DNA of 64,000 nucleotides, taken from JACCXG01 sp963717745 (GTDB lineage Bacteria > Acidobacteriota > Vicinamibacteria > Vicinamibacterales > 2-12-FULL-66-21). The stretch covers positions 1-64,000 of the forward strand of contig CAVQXJ010000023.1 in NCBI GenBank assembly GCA_963717745.1, written 5' to 3'. A model generated the notes under the pieces. That model had not been told where the DNA came from. It worked only from the letters and a program-made list of their open reading frames with translations, and made no database searches. Position numbers and translations under genes: made by a program. Position 1 is the stretch's first letter, and every line of letters begins with the position of its first letter. Below, piece after piece: positions 25,406 through 34,269 of this stretch.

Positions 25406-26140
25406 CTACTTCGACTCACCAGACGAGAAGCAGTAAAGGAACCCGTTGCCGCCGGTTTTGATCAGCGCATCCTGGCTGCAGCCGGCACTTGCGTGCACGG
25501 AGTTCCAGGAGACGGCGGGGCCGCCGGCGCGATCGTGGTGGCCGACCTGCGCGTTGCCGGCGTCGGCGCTGGTCCAGTTGGCGCAGGTCATGTCTTTGCC
25601 TTCGGGGTAGGCGCGGCCGTCGGGCTGCGAGCCGGTGAGGATGTCGTGCTGGTTCAGCGTGTCGCCGGCGCCGGTCACGCGATCGCCCTTCTCGGTCAAC
25701 GCGGTCATGCGGTGCAGTTGATTGCCGATCCGCGCCAGCTCCAGGGTGTCGCCGTGCAGGTGCTCCAGGTCGCGGGCGACCGGCTGCCCCTTCACGTTGA
25801 CCCACGGTCCCTTGCCGATGCGGTCGCGCGCGTTGACGGCGCCCGCGCCCTGCGTGCTCAGGTAGGCGCGCCAGGTGCGGTTCCCGGCCCCCGCCGCGGT
25901 CGCGAGCGTCTGACAGTGCGCGTCGGCGCCCGCCAGGCCGCCGAGGTTGCCCCCCTTGCCGATCGGCGTGCTGGTGACGAAAAACGACATCGGCGGCGGG
26001 GGCTGGTTGCCGCGTCCTGCTGGTGCTGCCGGCGCTTGCCCTGCTGGCGGGGCCGGCGCCTGGCCACCTTGGGCCACCACCACGCACGTGCCGAGAGCCA
26101 CCATCGTCAATGCCGCCTTTGTCGATCCGAACCGTGTCAT
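25406..26140 (-). CDS. secreted endostatin/lectin-like protein
   Basis: The 244-residue protein has a signal peptide (residues about 1-24), a Pro/Ala-rich spacer (QAPAPPAGQAPAAPAGRG) and then one compact domain: SFFVTSTPIGKGGNLGGLAG with ADAHCQTLA, NRTWRAYLSTQGAGAVNARD, DILTGSQPDGRAY, DMTCANWTSADAGNAQVGHH and FLYCFSS. Four Cys suggest two disulfides. The pattern resembles the bacterial relatives of the endostatin / DUF1554 C-type-lectin-like fold, which binds surface ligands. ATG 26140 has GAGG spaced 6 bases upstream. It is monocistronic next to the SDH run, and the exact ligand is unknown. Confidence 0.65.
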   Translation of the reverse strand: MTRFGSTKAALTMVALGTCVVVAQGGQAPAPPAGQAPAAPAGRGNQPPPPMSFFVTSTPIGKGGNLGGLAGADAHCQTLATAAGAGNRTWRAYLSTQGAGAVNARDRIGKGPWVNVKGQPVARDLEHLHGDTLELARIGNQLHRMTALTEKGDRVTGAGDTLNQHDILTGSQPDGRAYPEGKDMTCANWTSADAGNAQVGHHDRAGGPAVSWNSVHASAGCSQDALIKTGGNGFLYCFSSGESK

Positions 26141-26208
26141 CGAAGTCCTCCGTCAAATGGCCGGCGTACCGACCGAATCGCTGCGAATCCTAGCAGAAGG
26201 CCGCCAGT

Positions 26209-27850
26209 TTATTGCAATTCGTAGACGACGGCGGAGCCGTAGCCGTCGTGGAGGCGCGCCACCGGGACCAGACCGTGCGTTTGGAGGGCCATGATGAGCA
26301 GCGGCACTTCGCCTTTATAGAACGCCTCATGAAGGACCAGATATCGGACGCGCTCGCCGCGCAGGTACTCGATGGATCGGGCGTCGGGGAAATTCTCCAC
26401 TGCCCGGAGCCGCCTCAGATAGGACGGCGGATAGTAGCCGCTGTAGCCATTCACCAGCGGCTTCCAGTGGAACGTCGAGCCGAACAGATATTGCGGCTCG
26501 ACGCCGGGGAGGCGGAATCCTCGCGGCATTGGAAAGTGCGCGACGATCCCGTCCGGCTGGTGGCGTAGAAAGTCATACAGCGGCGGCGGCTCGTTCGGGT
26601 AGGCGATCATCCGCAGCGGCGGCACCCAGTACTCGATCGTCACGAGGCCGATCAAGGCTGCGGTGGCGGCCGCTCGGAATCGCGGCGCGGTCCGGTCGAC
26701 GACCGCTTTGCATCCGCGCGCCGCAAGCACACCCAGGCACAGCAGGAGGAAGATCGAGGCGCGCGACGGCGCCCGCAGACCCCCGAACACGCCGCCGTAC
26801 TTGTACAGCCAGGGGTAGACGATCCCGTTCGTGCCGAGCGACAGGTCCAACGCCACGAACATCCCGAGGGCATAGATCAGCGCGGTGCGGCGCGGGCGGA
26901 CCGCCACCAGCCCGATCAGTCCCAGGATCGGCGGGACGAAGCCTGGAAACAGGCTGGTCTCGTCCCATCCCTTCGGGAAGCGGCGATACAGCCAGTTGGT
27001 CTCCGACACCGACCGGTAGCTGACCCATTCAGCGCTCCATTGGCGGACTTCGTCGATGCTTCTCGACGCCGACCCGCGCCGAGGCCGCCTGGTAGGGCCG
27101 GGCATAGACGGCCGCGCACACTCCGACGATCAGCACGCCGGCGGCGAGCGCTCCCATCGCCCGCAGCCGGATTTCACGGGGAGTGAACAGCCACTGCAGC
27201 CCGCCCACCACCGCCAGCATGATCCCGAGGAACAGCCCGTAGTACACCGACGACATCATCTGGAGCGCGGCGAAGACGCCGGTCAGCGCGCCGAACTTGA
27301 GCTTGCCCGATTCGAGCGTGCGCTGCAGCGCCCAGAATGCCCACGGGCTCCAGACCGCCCACTGCAACTCCAGGTGCATGATGTGGCCGAACCGGTAGGG
27401 GGCGAACGCGAACACCACGCCGGCCAGGATGGCCGCTCCTTCGTGCTTGGTGAGCTGCCGGGCGAGCGCCGCCATCCCGATGCCCGAGGCGCACATGCCG
27501 CCGAGCAGCACCAGGTTGTGCACCAGCATGTTCGGCAGCCCGAGCGAGAACAGCGGCGCCGCGAGCACCCCCTGGACCAGCACCGCGTCCGAGTACCCGA
27601 GCACGCCGGGCTCCGGGAAGAACTGATTGCCATCGAAGAGATGGGCCGGAGCCGTCGTCAGCGCGTGATGAATCCAGCGCAGCCGCCAGATGTTGAAGAA
27701 GACGTCGAAGTGATCGACCGTCCGCGTAGTGAAGACGAGCACCATCGGCCAGGTCATCACCGCGGTCAGGCCGACGAACACTGCCCAGGTGCCGAGCCGC
27801 CGCGGCCACGAGCGCGACGATGCGGCGGTTTCGACTTCCGACGTCACCAT
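26209..27850 (-). pseudogene. multi-pass membrane glycosyltransferase-like protein, one frameshift
   Basis: The first ORF (from ATG 27850, VTSEVETAASSRSWPRR) holds the TM-rich N-terminal half, with FVGLTAVMTWPMVLVF and FDVFFNIWRLRWIHHAL. The second ORF, reading VRQWSAEWVSYRSVSETNWL onward, holds the rest and ends YGSAVVYELQ. Near 27055 the frame changes by one base. The combined sequence aligns throughout with the neighbour at 27885-29573, including HWKPLVNGYSGYYPPSYL, so this is a tandem duplicate. The topology (about 10 helices and a large exported C-terminal part) suggests a GT-C-type glycosyltransferase, but no catalytic DxD pair was verified. Confidence 0.65.
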
Positions 27851-27884
27851 GAATACCCCGGAGATACGCGACCGCAGCGCACGG

Positions 27885-29573
27885 TCATTGAGTCGGCGGC
27901 CCCGACGCCGGCGACAGCTCGAACACCGATGCCCCCGCCCACCCGTCATGCAGGCGCGCCAGCGGCTTCAGCCCCTCCCGCAACACCGTGGCCACGATGG
28001 CCGACGACTGGCTGGCCCGCAGGTAGCTCCCTTCGTGCACCACGACGTAGCGGACGCCGTCGCTTCGCAACTGCGCGATCGATCCGGCATCCGGGAAGGT
28101 CGCGAGCCGCTGCATCCGCGCCATGTAGGACGGCGGGTAATAGCCGCTGTAGCCGTTCACCAGCGGCTTCCAGTGAAAGATCGACATGTAGGCGTAGCGC
28201 GCGTCGTGGGCCGGCAGCAGATCGAGCTCAGGCACCGGAAACTCGGCGACGACGCCGTCCGGCTGATTGGCGAGGAAGTCGTACAACGGCGGCCGGTCCG
28301 GATAGCGCACCATGGGCAGCGGCTCGATCCAGTATTCGAGCATCAGGATCGCTGAGAGGATGGCCACGGCCGCCATCCGCAGCCTCGCCGGCACCGGCCG
28401 CAGCGCCGCCACGCAGCCGCGGGCGGCCAGCGCCGCCAGGAACATCAGAAAGAAGATCGAGGCTCGCGCCGGCGCACGAAGCCCCTTGAAGACGCCGACA
28501 TGCTCCTGGAGCAGTGGATAGACCAGGCCGTTCAACCCGAACGACAGATCGAAGGCCAGCAGCAGGCCCGCGACGTAGGACACCAGCACTGCCGACGGCG
28601 GCGTCAGCGCCAGCGCCGCCAGCCCCAGCACGATCGGCACGTAACCGGGAAACAAGGACAACTCCGGGCTGCCCCAGTGCGATGGCCCGTAGAGGTAGTT
28701 TCCGTCGGACACGCGCCGGTAGGCATCCATCGTGGCGCTGTGCATGCTGATCTCGCCAGGGTCGCGCACCCCGACCCGGCCCGACGCTGCGCGATACGGC
28801 TTCGAGTACACCGCGCCGACGGCGATGGCCAGCACCGCCCCCGCGGCAACGGCGCGGGCGACCCGGAGGCGGTCGGCCGGGGCGACTCGCAGGAACTGGA
28901 TGGTCCCCACCACCGACACCAGCACCACCAGGAAGATTCCGTAGTAGACGCTGGACAGCATCTGCAGCGCGATGAACACGCCGGTCAGGATGCCGAACTT
29001 CGCCCGGCCGCTCTCGATCGTGCGCTGCATCGCCCAGAATGCCCACGGAATCCACATCGTCCATTGCAGCTCCATGTGCATGAAATGGCCGAAGCGGTAG
29101 GGCGCGAAAGCGAAGACCAGGCCGGCGACGATCGCCGCCGCCTCGTTGCGCCAGAGGTAACGGGCGAGGGCATACATGCCGATGCCGGAGGCGGCGATCG
29201 CCCCCAGCAACAACACGTTGTGAATCAGCAGCGGCTTCAAGCCGGCGGCGAACATCGGCGCGGCGACCAGCCCCTCTACCAGCATCGCGTCGGAGTACGC
29301 GAGCACCAGCGGCTCGGGATGGAACTGATTGGCGTTGAAGAGATTCGATGGCGACGTCGACAGCGCGTGATGCACCCAGGCCAGCCGCCAGATGTTGAAG
29401 AAGACGTCGTGATGCTCGATCGCCCGCGACGAGAGCACGAGCGCGCTCGGCCAGGTGATGGCAATCGTGATCGCGATGAAGAGCGTCCACACGCCCAGCC
29501 GACGCAGCCACGGTCGGGCAGACGTCGGCTCGGCCGTTTTCACGTCAGGAAGCACCTTGGCAGTGTAGGTCAC
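27885..29573 (-). CDS. multi-pass membrane glycosyltransferase-like protein
   Basis: This is the intact 562-residue paralogue of the gene at 26209-27850. Helices alternate through LFIAITIAITWPSALVL, SIVYYG-type YYGIFLVVLVSVVGTIQFL and LSFGLNGLVYPLL. The first loop carries HHDVFFNIWRLAWVHHAL, rich in acidic and His residues as in GT-C lipid-sugar transferases. The C-terminal region has SIFHWKPLVNGYSGYYPPSY, shared with the paralogue. The protein probably moves a sugar from a lipid carrier to an exported acceptor, and the substrate is unknown. The start is GTG 29573, and 14 bases separate it from the divergent upstream region. Confidence 0.65.
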   Translation of the reverse strand: MTYTAKVLPDVKTAEPTSARPWLRRLGVWTLFIAITIAITWPSALVLSSRAIEHHDVFFNIWRLAWVHHALSTSPSNLFNANQFHPEPLVLAYSDAMLVEGLVAAPMFAAGLKPLLIHNVLLLGAIAASGIGMYALARYLWRNEAAAIVAGLVFAFAPYRFGHFMHMELQWTMWIPWAFWAMQRTIESGRAKFGILTGVFIALQMLSSVYYGIFLVVLVSVVGTIQFLRVAPADRLRVARAVAAGAVLAIAVGAVYSKPYRAASGRVGVRDPGEISMHSATMDAYRRVSDGNYLYGPSHWGSPELSLFPGYVPIVLGLAALALTPPSAVLVSYVAGLLLAFDLSFGLNGLVYPLLQEHVGVFKGLRAPARASIFFLMFLAALAARGCVAALRPVPARLRMAAVAILSAILMLEYWIEPLPMVRYPDRPPLYDFLANQPDGVVAEFPVPELDLLPAHDARYAYMSIFHWKPLVNGYSGYYPPSYMARMQRLATFPDAGSIAQLRSDGVRYVVVHEGSYLRASQSSAIVATVLREGLKPLARLHDGWAGASVFELSPASGPPTQ

Positions 29574-29683
29574 GGGGACCGGATTGTCAGGGGTTGCGCG
29601 ACTGATCGAGAATAGCGGTGTTCAACATTCGACGGCCCCGGGTCACGTCTTTTCAGCGGTGTGTGCGTCTAAAAGGAAGTTTC

Positions 29684-31762
29684 ATGCGCACTCGTTCATT
29701 CGCTCGGCTGCTGACCCTCGCGATGCTGGCCGCGGCCGGCGCGCCGCTCGCCGCGGAAGCTCAGCTGCCAGTCGCGGTGCCCGCGCAGCAGGCGCCGCGG
29801 CCTCCCACCTCACCCGGTCCGGTCAGAGATCCCGGAGGACGTCCCGCGTCTTCGGCGACGGCCGTCGGGAAGGGCGCACTCGCCGGCCGGGTGACGATCG
29901 CGTCGGGGCAGCCCGCGGTGGGTGCACGCGTGATGTTGAACGGCGGAGAGGGCGAGTCGCGGATGATCATGACCGACAACGACGGCCGCTTCGTCTTCGA
30001 GCGGCTGCGCACCGGCCGCTACAACGTGATGGTCTCGAAGCCCGGTTATGTGCAGATTTCGTATGGGCAGCGCCGGGTCAACAGTCCCGGCACCCAGATC
30101 CCGCTGACCGACGGCGAGCGCCGGCAGATTGAAATCCTGCTGCCGCGCGGCGCCGTGATCACCGGCATGGTCCTGGACGAACGCGGCGAGCCGTCGATCG
30201 GGGCCCAGATCCGCGCCATGCGTTTCACGATGATGAGCGGACGGCGGCGGGGACAGCAGATGGGGGGCGGCTCGACCGACGATCGCGGCATCTATCGGCT
30301 GCACTCGCTGCAGCCGGGGGAGTACGGCATCTGCGCGGTCGTGCAGAACCGCGGACCGGTCAACGATGCGCAGCGCGTCCAGATGGAAGTGGACATGCTC
30401 CGGCGGAGCCTCGAGAGCGCCCCTTCGCCGGTGGCCCGGAAGCAGATGCTCGAGCGGCTCGCGCGGGTCCAGGCCCAGCGCGTCGAACAGACCGAGCCGG
30501 CGATGGGGTATGCACCCTCGTGTTTTCCGGCGTCGTCTCCGTCACCGTCGACGACGTTGGTGGTGGCGGCAGGGGAAGAGCGGACCGGCATCGACATCCA
30601 GCTGGCACTGACCGCGGTCGCACGTGTAGCTGGCACCATCGTCGCGCCCGGCGGGAAGCAGCCGCGCAACCTCCAGGCCATGCTGGTGAATGCCGACGAC
30701 ACGCTGTCCGACGTCGAACGTCAGGGAGGGAACGTGACGCCGGACGGCCACTTCGTCTTCCAGAACGTGCCGCCGGGGCGGTACACGATCACCACCCGGT
30801 CCATGCAGATGGGGCCGTTTCCCCCGCCGGGGGGAGCTGGCGCGCGGCCGCCGGAGGATCCGCCCTTGTCGGGGTCGGCGGAAGTCGTCGTCGCCGGCCA
30901 GGACGTGTCGGACGTCGTCATCGAGCTGCAGCGGGGCATCACTGTTTCCGGGCAGGTGGCGGTTCAACCCACGACGCTGACGCCGCCCGCCGATTTGAGC
31001 GGCGTTGCGCAAGTCTCGCTATATCCGTTCACGCCCGATCAGAACAACTTCATGTTCATGGGACCACCCCCTCAGGGCAAGGTCGACGCAAGCGGGAAGT
31101 TCACGATTTCAGACGTGATGCCGGGCAAGTACCGGTTCTCAGCGATTATCAGCGGCCAGGGATGGGTGCTCGACTCGGCTACCGCCGGTGAGCAGGATGT
31201 GCTCGACTTTCCGCTGGAGGTAAAGGCAGGGCGCGACGTGTCGGGCGTCGTGGTGACGTTCGGCGATCGTGTCACCGAGCTCTCCGGCACGGTTGCCGAC
31301 GCGAAAGGGCAGCCGGCCACCGAGCAGACGCTCCTGCTGTATACGACCGATCAGCGGTTCTGGACGCCGCAATCGCGCCGGATTCGGATCGCTCGCGCCG
31401 GCGATGACGGGCACTACACCTTCCGGAACGTGCCGCCGGGCGAATACCGTCTGACCACGCTGGTCGATCCGGAGGCCGGCGCCTGGTACGATCGCGAGCT
31501 GCTCGAACAGCTGGATTCAACCTCAGTCCGCATCGTCCTCGGGGAGGGTGACAAGAAGGTCGAGCACGTGGAACGATCCGAGGGGCTAGCCCCGATCACA
31601 CCCGCGGTTCGAACAGGCGGACGCGGCGTAACAGCAAATCCACGAACCACAGGGCCAGGGCGAGGGCGACCAGGGGCGGCCACATCGGGCGGCGGGCGGT
31701 CCGGCTGTCACCCGCGGAGTTGGCCAGCGCCGCCGGCGTCGGACGCCACGCACCCCCGGTAG
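29684..31762 (+). CDS. secreted carboxypeptidase-regulatory-like multi-domain protein
   Basis: ATG at 29684 follows AAGGA by 7 bases. A signal peptide (RTRSFARLLTLAMLAAAGAP) precedes a series of carboxypeptidase-regulatory-like beta sandwiches with DGRFVFERLRTGRYNVMVSK, DDRGIYRLHSLQPGEYGICA, DGHFVFQNVPPGRYTITTRS, SGKFTISDVMPGKYRFSAII and DGHYTFRNVPPGEYRLTTLV. The repeated (D)G.(F/Y)...(V/L).PG.Y pattern is clear. Such proteins are surface or outer-membrane-associated in Acidobacteria, with unproven roles in glycan uptake. The last 50 codons read as low-complexity Gly/Arg/Pro and overlap the convergent VWA gene by 167 bases, so the true end is probably a TAG near 31590 after a one-base shift. 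Confidence 0.75.
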   Translation: MRTRSFARLLTLAMLAAAGAPLAAEAQLPVAVPAQQAPRPPTSPGPVRDPGGRPASSATAVGKGALAGRVTIASGQPAVGARVMLNGGEGESRMIMTDNDGRFVFERLRTGRYNVMVSKPGYVQISYGQRRVNSPGTQIPLTDGERRQIEILLPRGAVITGMVLDERGEPSIGAQIRAMRFTMMSGRRRGQQMGGGSTDDRGIYRLHSLQPGEYGICAVVQNRGPVNDAQRVQMEVDMLRRSLESAPSPVARKQMLERLARVQAQRVEQTEPAMGYAPSCFPASSPSPSTTLVVAAGEERTGIDIQLALTAVARVAGTIVAPGGKQPRNLQAMLVNADDTLSDVERQGGNVTPDGHFVFQNVPPGRYTITTRSMQMGPFPPPGGAGARPPEDPPLSGSAEVVVAGQDVSDVVIELQRGITVSGQVAVQPTTLTPPADLSGVAQVSLYPFTPDQNNFMFMGPPPQGKVDASGKFTISDVMPGKYRFSAIISGQGWVLDSATAGEQDVLDFPLEVKAGRDVSGVVVTFGDRVTELSGTVADAKGQPATEQTLLLYTTDQRFWTPQSRRIRIARAGDDGHYTFRNVPPGEYRLTTLVDPEAGAWYDRELLEQLDSTSVRIVLGEGDKKVEHVERSEGLAPITPAVRTGGRGVTANPRTTGPGRGRPGAATSGGGRSGCHPRSWPAPPASDATHPR

Positions 31763-34217
31763 CCGATGCGATCGATCGCAGCAGCGCCTCGTCTGGCTGA
31801 CGGAAGCGGTACTCGGCGGCGGCATCGGGAACGATCGTGGCGGCGGTCGCACCCGCGGTGGCCGGCCGGCTGTCCGCACCCTCGACGCTGATGTCCAACA
31901 GCTGCCGGGCGTCGGCCATCACGACCGCCTCATAGCGGCCCGGTGCGACCTGGCGGGTGACGACGCGGGCGGCGGGAGCGCCGCCGGCCTGACGGAGCTG
32001 CAGGACCGGGCTCTGCAGATTCTTGTACTCACCGGCCGCGTCGCGCGCTTCGACGGCCACCGCGATGGCCCGACTGCCGCCGCGCACCGGGCCGGGCACC
32101 ACGTCGAGCGCGAGCGCCGGCGAGCGCTGGCGCTGCAAGGCGCGGATCAGCGATGCGAAGAATGGGCCGTATCCACGCCACCGCACCCAGTCGGCGGCCC
32201 AGCGGTCCTTGACGTCCGAAGCGAAGACCGCCGTGCGCCCCAGGCCGATGGGCCAGAACGCAAGCAGCGGATCCTCCTCGTCGGTCGCGACCAGCTCGAG
32301 CGCACCGTCTTTGAGCACGGTCGCGGTGCGCCCTTTGAGCTTGGGCATGCGGGTCAGATTCACGCTCGAGAGGAAGCTCTGACTCTTGAGCACCGGCGTG
32401 ATCGCCTTCTCGTCGAAGCCCGGCGTTGCGGCATTCTTGGCTTCCTTGACGAAGATCTCCGGCACCGCCGCGGCGTCGGCGACCGCATACGCGCGTCCTT
32501 TGCCCCAGGTCGCGAGGTTCTTGAGCAGTTCGGGATCGGCCGAGGGCCCGACCGCGACCGTGGAGACGGTGATGCGGGCCTCGGTCATCTTCTTGACGAG
32601 CCCTTCGTAGTCGCCCGGATACGATCGGCCGTCGGACAGCAGGATGACATGGCGGGCGCGCGCCTTTGCGTTCCGCAGCGCGAAGTAGGCCTGCTCGACG
32701 GCGGGGAAGATCAGCGTGTGCCCGCCCGGTCCGATCGCCGCGATCTTCTTGCGAATCATGTCGCGGTTGCGGCCGACGTTCCGCAGCGTGACGTCCCAGT
32801 CGAACTTGTCGTTGAAGGTCAGGATGCCGATCGACTGCTCGTCGGCGAGGACGTCCACGGCTGCCTGGGCGGCCACCTTGGTCAGCTCCATGGAACTGCC
32901 GGCCATGCTCCACGATCGATCGAGCACGATCACCAGCGCGACTTCAGGCTCGTCCTTGCGCTCGAACGTGACCGGAGTGAGCCGCTCGAGCGCGGTCTTC
33001 CGATAGCCGTTGTCGCCGAACACCGATTCGCCGCCGGCGACCAGCAGGCCGCCGCCGGTCTTCTCGACCCAGTTCGAGAGCGTGGTCATCGAGGCGTCGG
33101 AGATCGCTTTGCGCGGAATGTCGCTGAGGACCACGACGTCGAACGGCTCGAGGTCGGCGATCGAGGCCGGCACGCCCGACGCCGGCCGGATGGTGACGTC
33201 GAACCCGGCGCCGTCGAGCGCGCCCGCGAGATACCGCGCACTCGAAGGCGCGCCTTCGACGTAGAGGACGCGCGAACGCGGGTCGGCCCAGGTCTCTTTC
33301 ATGAGCACGTTGTTCGTGGCCAGCGGGTCGCCGGGCGAAACCAGCGTCGCTTCGAGCACGTAGGCCCCGGGCGCGTCGACCTCGAATTCCATCGCGACAC
33401 CGGTGAGGCCCTTGCCGAACACCACGGGCTTGCGGGCGAGCACGCGGTCGCCAGACGGCGGCTCCCCGGGTTTGGGCGACTGCGGGGCCGACGACTTCAG
33501 CCGCAGCTCGACCTCTCCGCGATCGCTGCGCTGGCTGCCGACGGTGATGGTCGCGGTGGCGACCGCACCGGAGGTGACCGGCGACGCAATCTCGACCGCG
33601 TCGATCCAGGCATCGCCGATCGAGCGCGGGGCCAGCGGCTCCACCGAGACCGGAATCCGCTCCGCCGCCAGGTGCGTCACCGCCGAGCCGGTGTCGCCGG
33701 CGGTGGGACGGCCGTCGCTGAACAGCACCAGCCGCGGCACGTGTTCGGGCGCCAGCTCGCCGCGGGCCGCGTACAGCGCGGCTTCCAGGTCGGTCGCGCC
33801 GCCATCGGGGCCGCCTTGCGGCGCCGGCTGCGCGGCACGGGTCTTCGCCATCTGCCGCAGCGCGTCGGCGGTCGCGATCGTGACTGCATCGCGTCCGAAG
33901 ACGACGATCCGCGAGTGCGATGGCACCAGCGCGCGGTTCAGCTCGTCGATCTTCGCCGCCGCCTGCTCGAGGGCGGGAGTCGCAACGCTGTCGGAGACGT
34001 CGACCGCATAGACGATCGACTGGTGCGACGAGGCGCTGGAAATCACCGGCCGGGCCAACCCGAGCGCGACCGAGGCGAGCAGCAGCGAGCGCACGGCCTT
34101 CTGCAGCAGCCGCTGCCGAGGATTGAAGTTGGTCCGCGATACGAGATCGGCGAGCCAGATGAGCGGCAGGCCGGCCAGCAGCCAGAGCGCCGCCGGCGCG
34201 CCCCAGGTCAGCGACAC
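31596..34217 (-). CDS. membrane VWA protein with glutamine-amidotransferase-like domain
   Basis: The 873-residue protein starts with two membrane helices (ALWLLAGLPLIWLADLVSRT, RSLLLASVALGLARPVISSA), a region with YAVDVSDSVATP and FSDGRPTAGDTG, then a GATase1-like stretch LEPFDVVVLSDIPRKAISDA with WVEKTGGGLLVAGGESVFGD. A central VWA carries a full MIDAS (VLDRSWSMAGSSME, then GGHTLIFPAVEQAY), and HVILLSDGRSYPGDYEGLVK follows. A C-terminal helix (MWPPLVALALALWFVDLLLR) ends it. The VWA/GATase pairing with a DUF58/MoxR set fits BatA/BatB-like envelope proteins that assemble with MoxR. It is the last gene of that set. Confidence 0.85.
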   Translation of the reverse strand: MSLTWGAPAALWLLAGLPLIWLADLVSRTNFNPRQRLLQKAVRSLLLASVALGLARPVISSASSHQSIVYAVDVSDSVATPALEQAAAKIDELNRALVPSHSRIVVFGRDAVTIATADALRQMAKTRAAQPAPQGGPDGGATDLEAALYAARGELAPEHVPRLVLFSDGRPTAGDTGSAVTHLAAERIPVSVEPLAPRSIGDAWIDAVEIASPVTSGAVATATITVGSQRSDRGEVELRLKSSAPQSPKPGEPPSGDRVLARKPVVFGKGLTGVAMEFEVDAPGAYVLEATLVSPGDPLATNNVLMKETWADPRSRVLYVEGAPSSARYLAGALDGAGFDVTIRPASGVPASIADLEPFDVVVLSDIPRKAISDASMTTLSNWVEKTGGGLLVAGGESVFGDNGYRKTALERLTPVTFERKDEPEVALVIVLDRSWSMAGSSMELTKVAAQAAVDVLADEQSIGILTFNDKFDWDVTLRNVGRNRDMIRKKIAAIGPGGHTLIFPAVEQAYFALRNAKARARHVILLSDGRSYPGDYEGLVKKMTEARITVSTVAVGPSADPELLKNLATWGKGRAYAVADAAAVPEIFVKEAKNAATPGFDEKAITPVLKSQSFLSSVNLTRMPKLKGRTATVLKDGALELVATDEEDPLLAFWPIGLGRTAVFASDVKDRWAADWVRWRGYGPFFASLIRALQRQRSPALALDVVPGPVRGGSRAIAVAVEARDAAGEYKNLQSPVLQLRQAGGAPAARVVTRQVAPGRYEAVVMADARQLLDISVEGADSRPATAGATAATIVPDAAAEYRFRQPDEALLRSIASATGGAWRPTPAALANSAGDSRTARRPMWPPLVALALALWFVDLLLRRVRLFEPRV

Positions 34218-34269
34218 GACGCCCTCCGTGCCACCGGCAGCTGATTGATCGATGAAGGGTCAGCCATGG

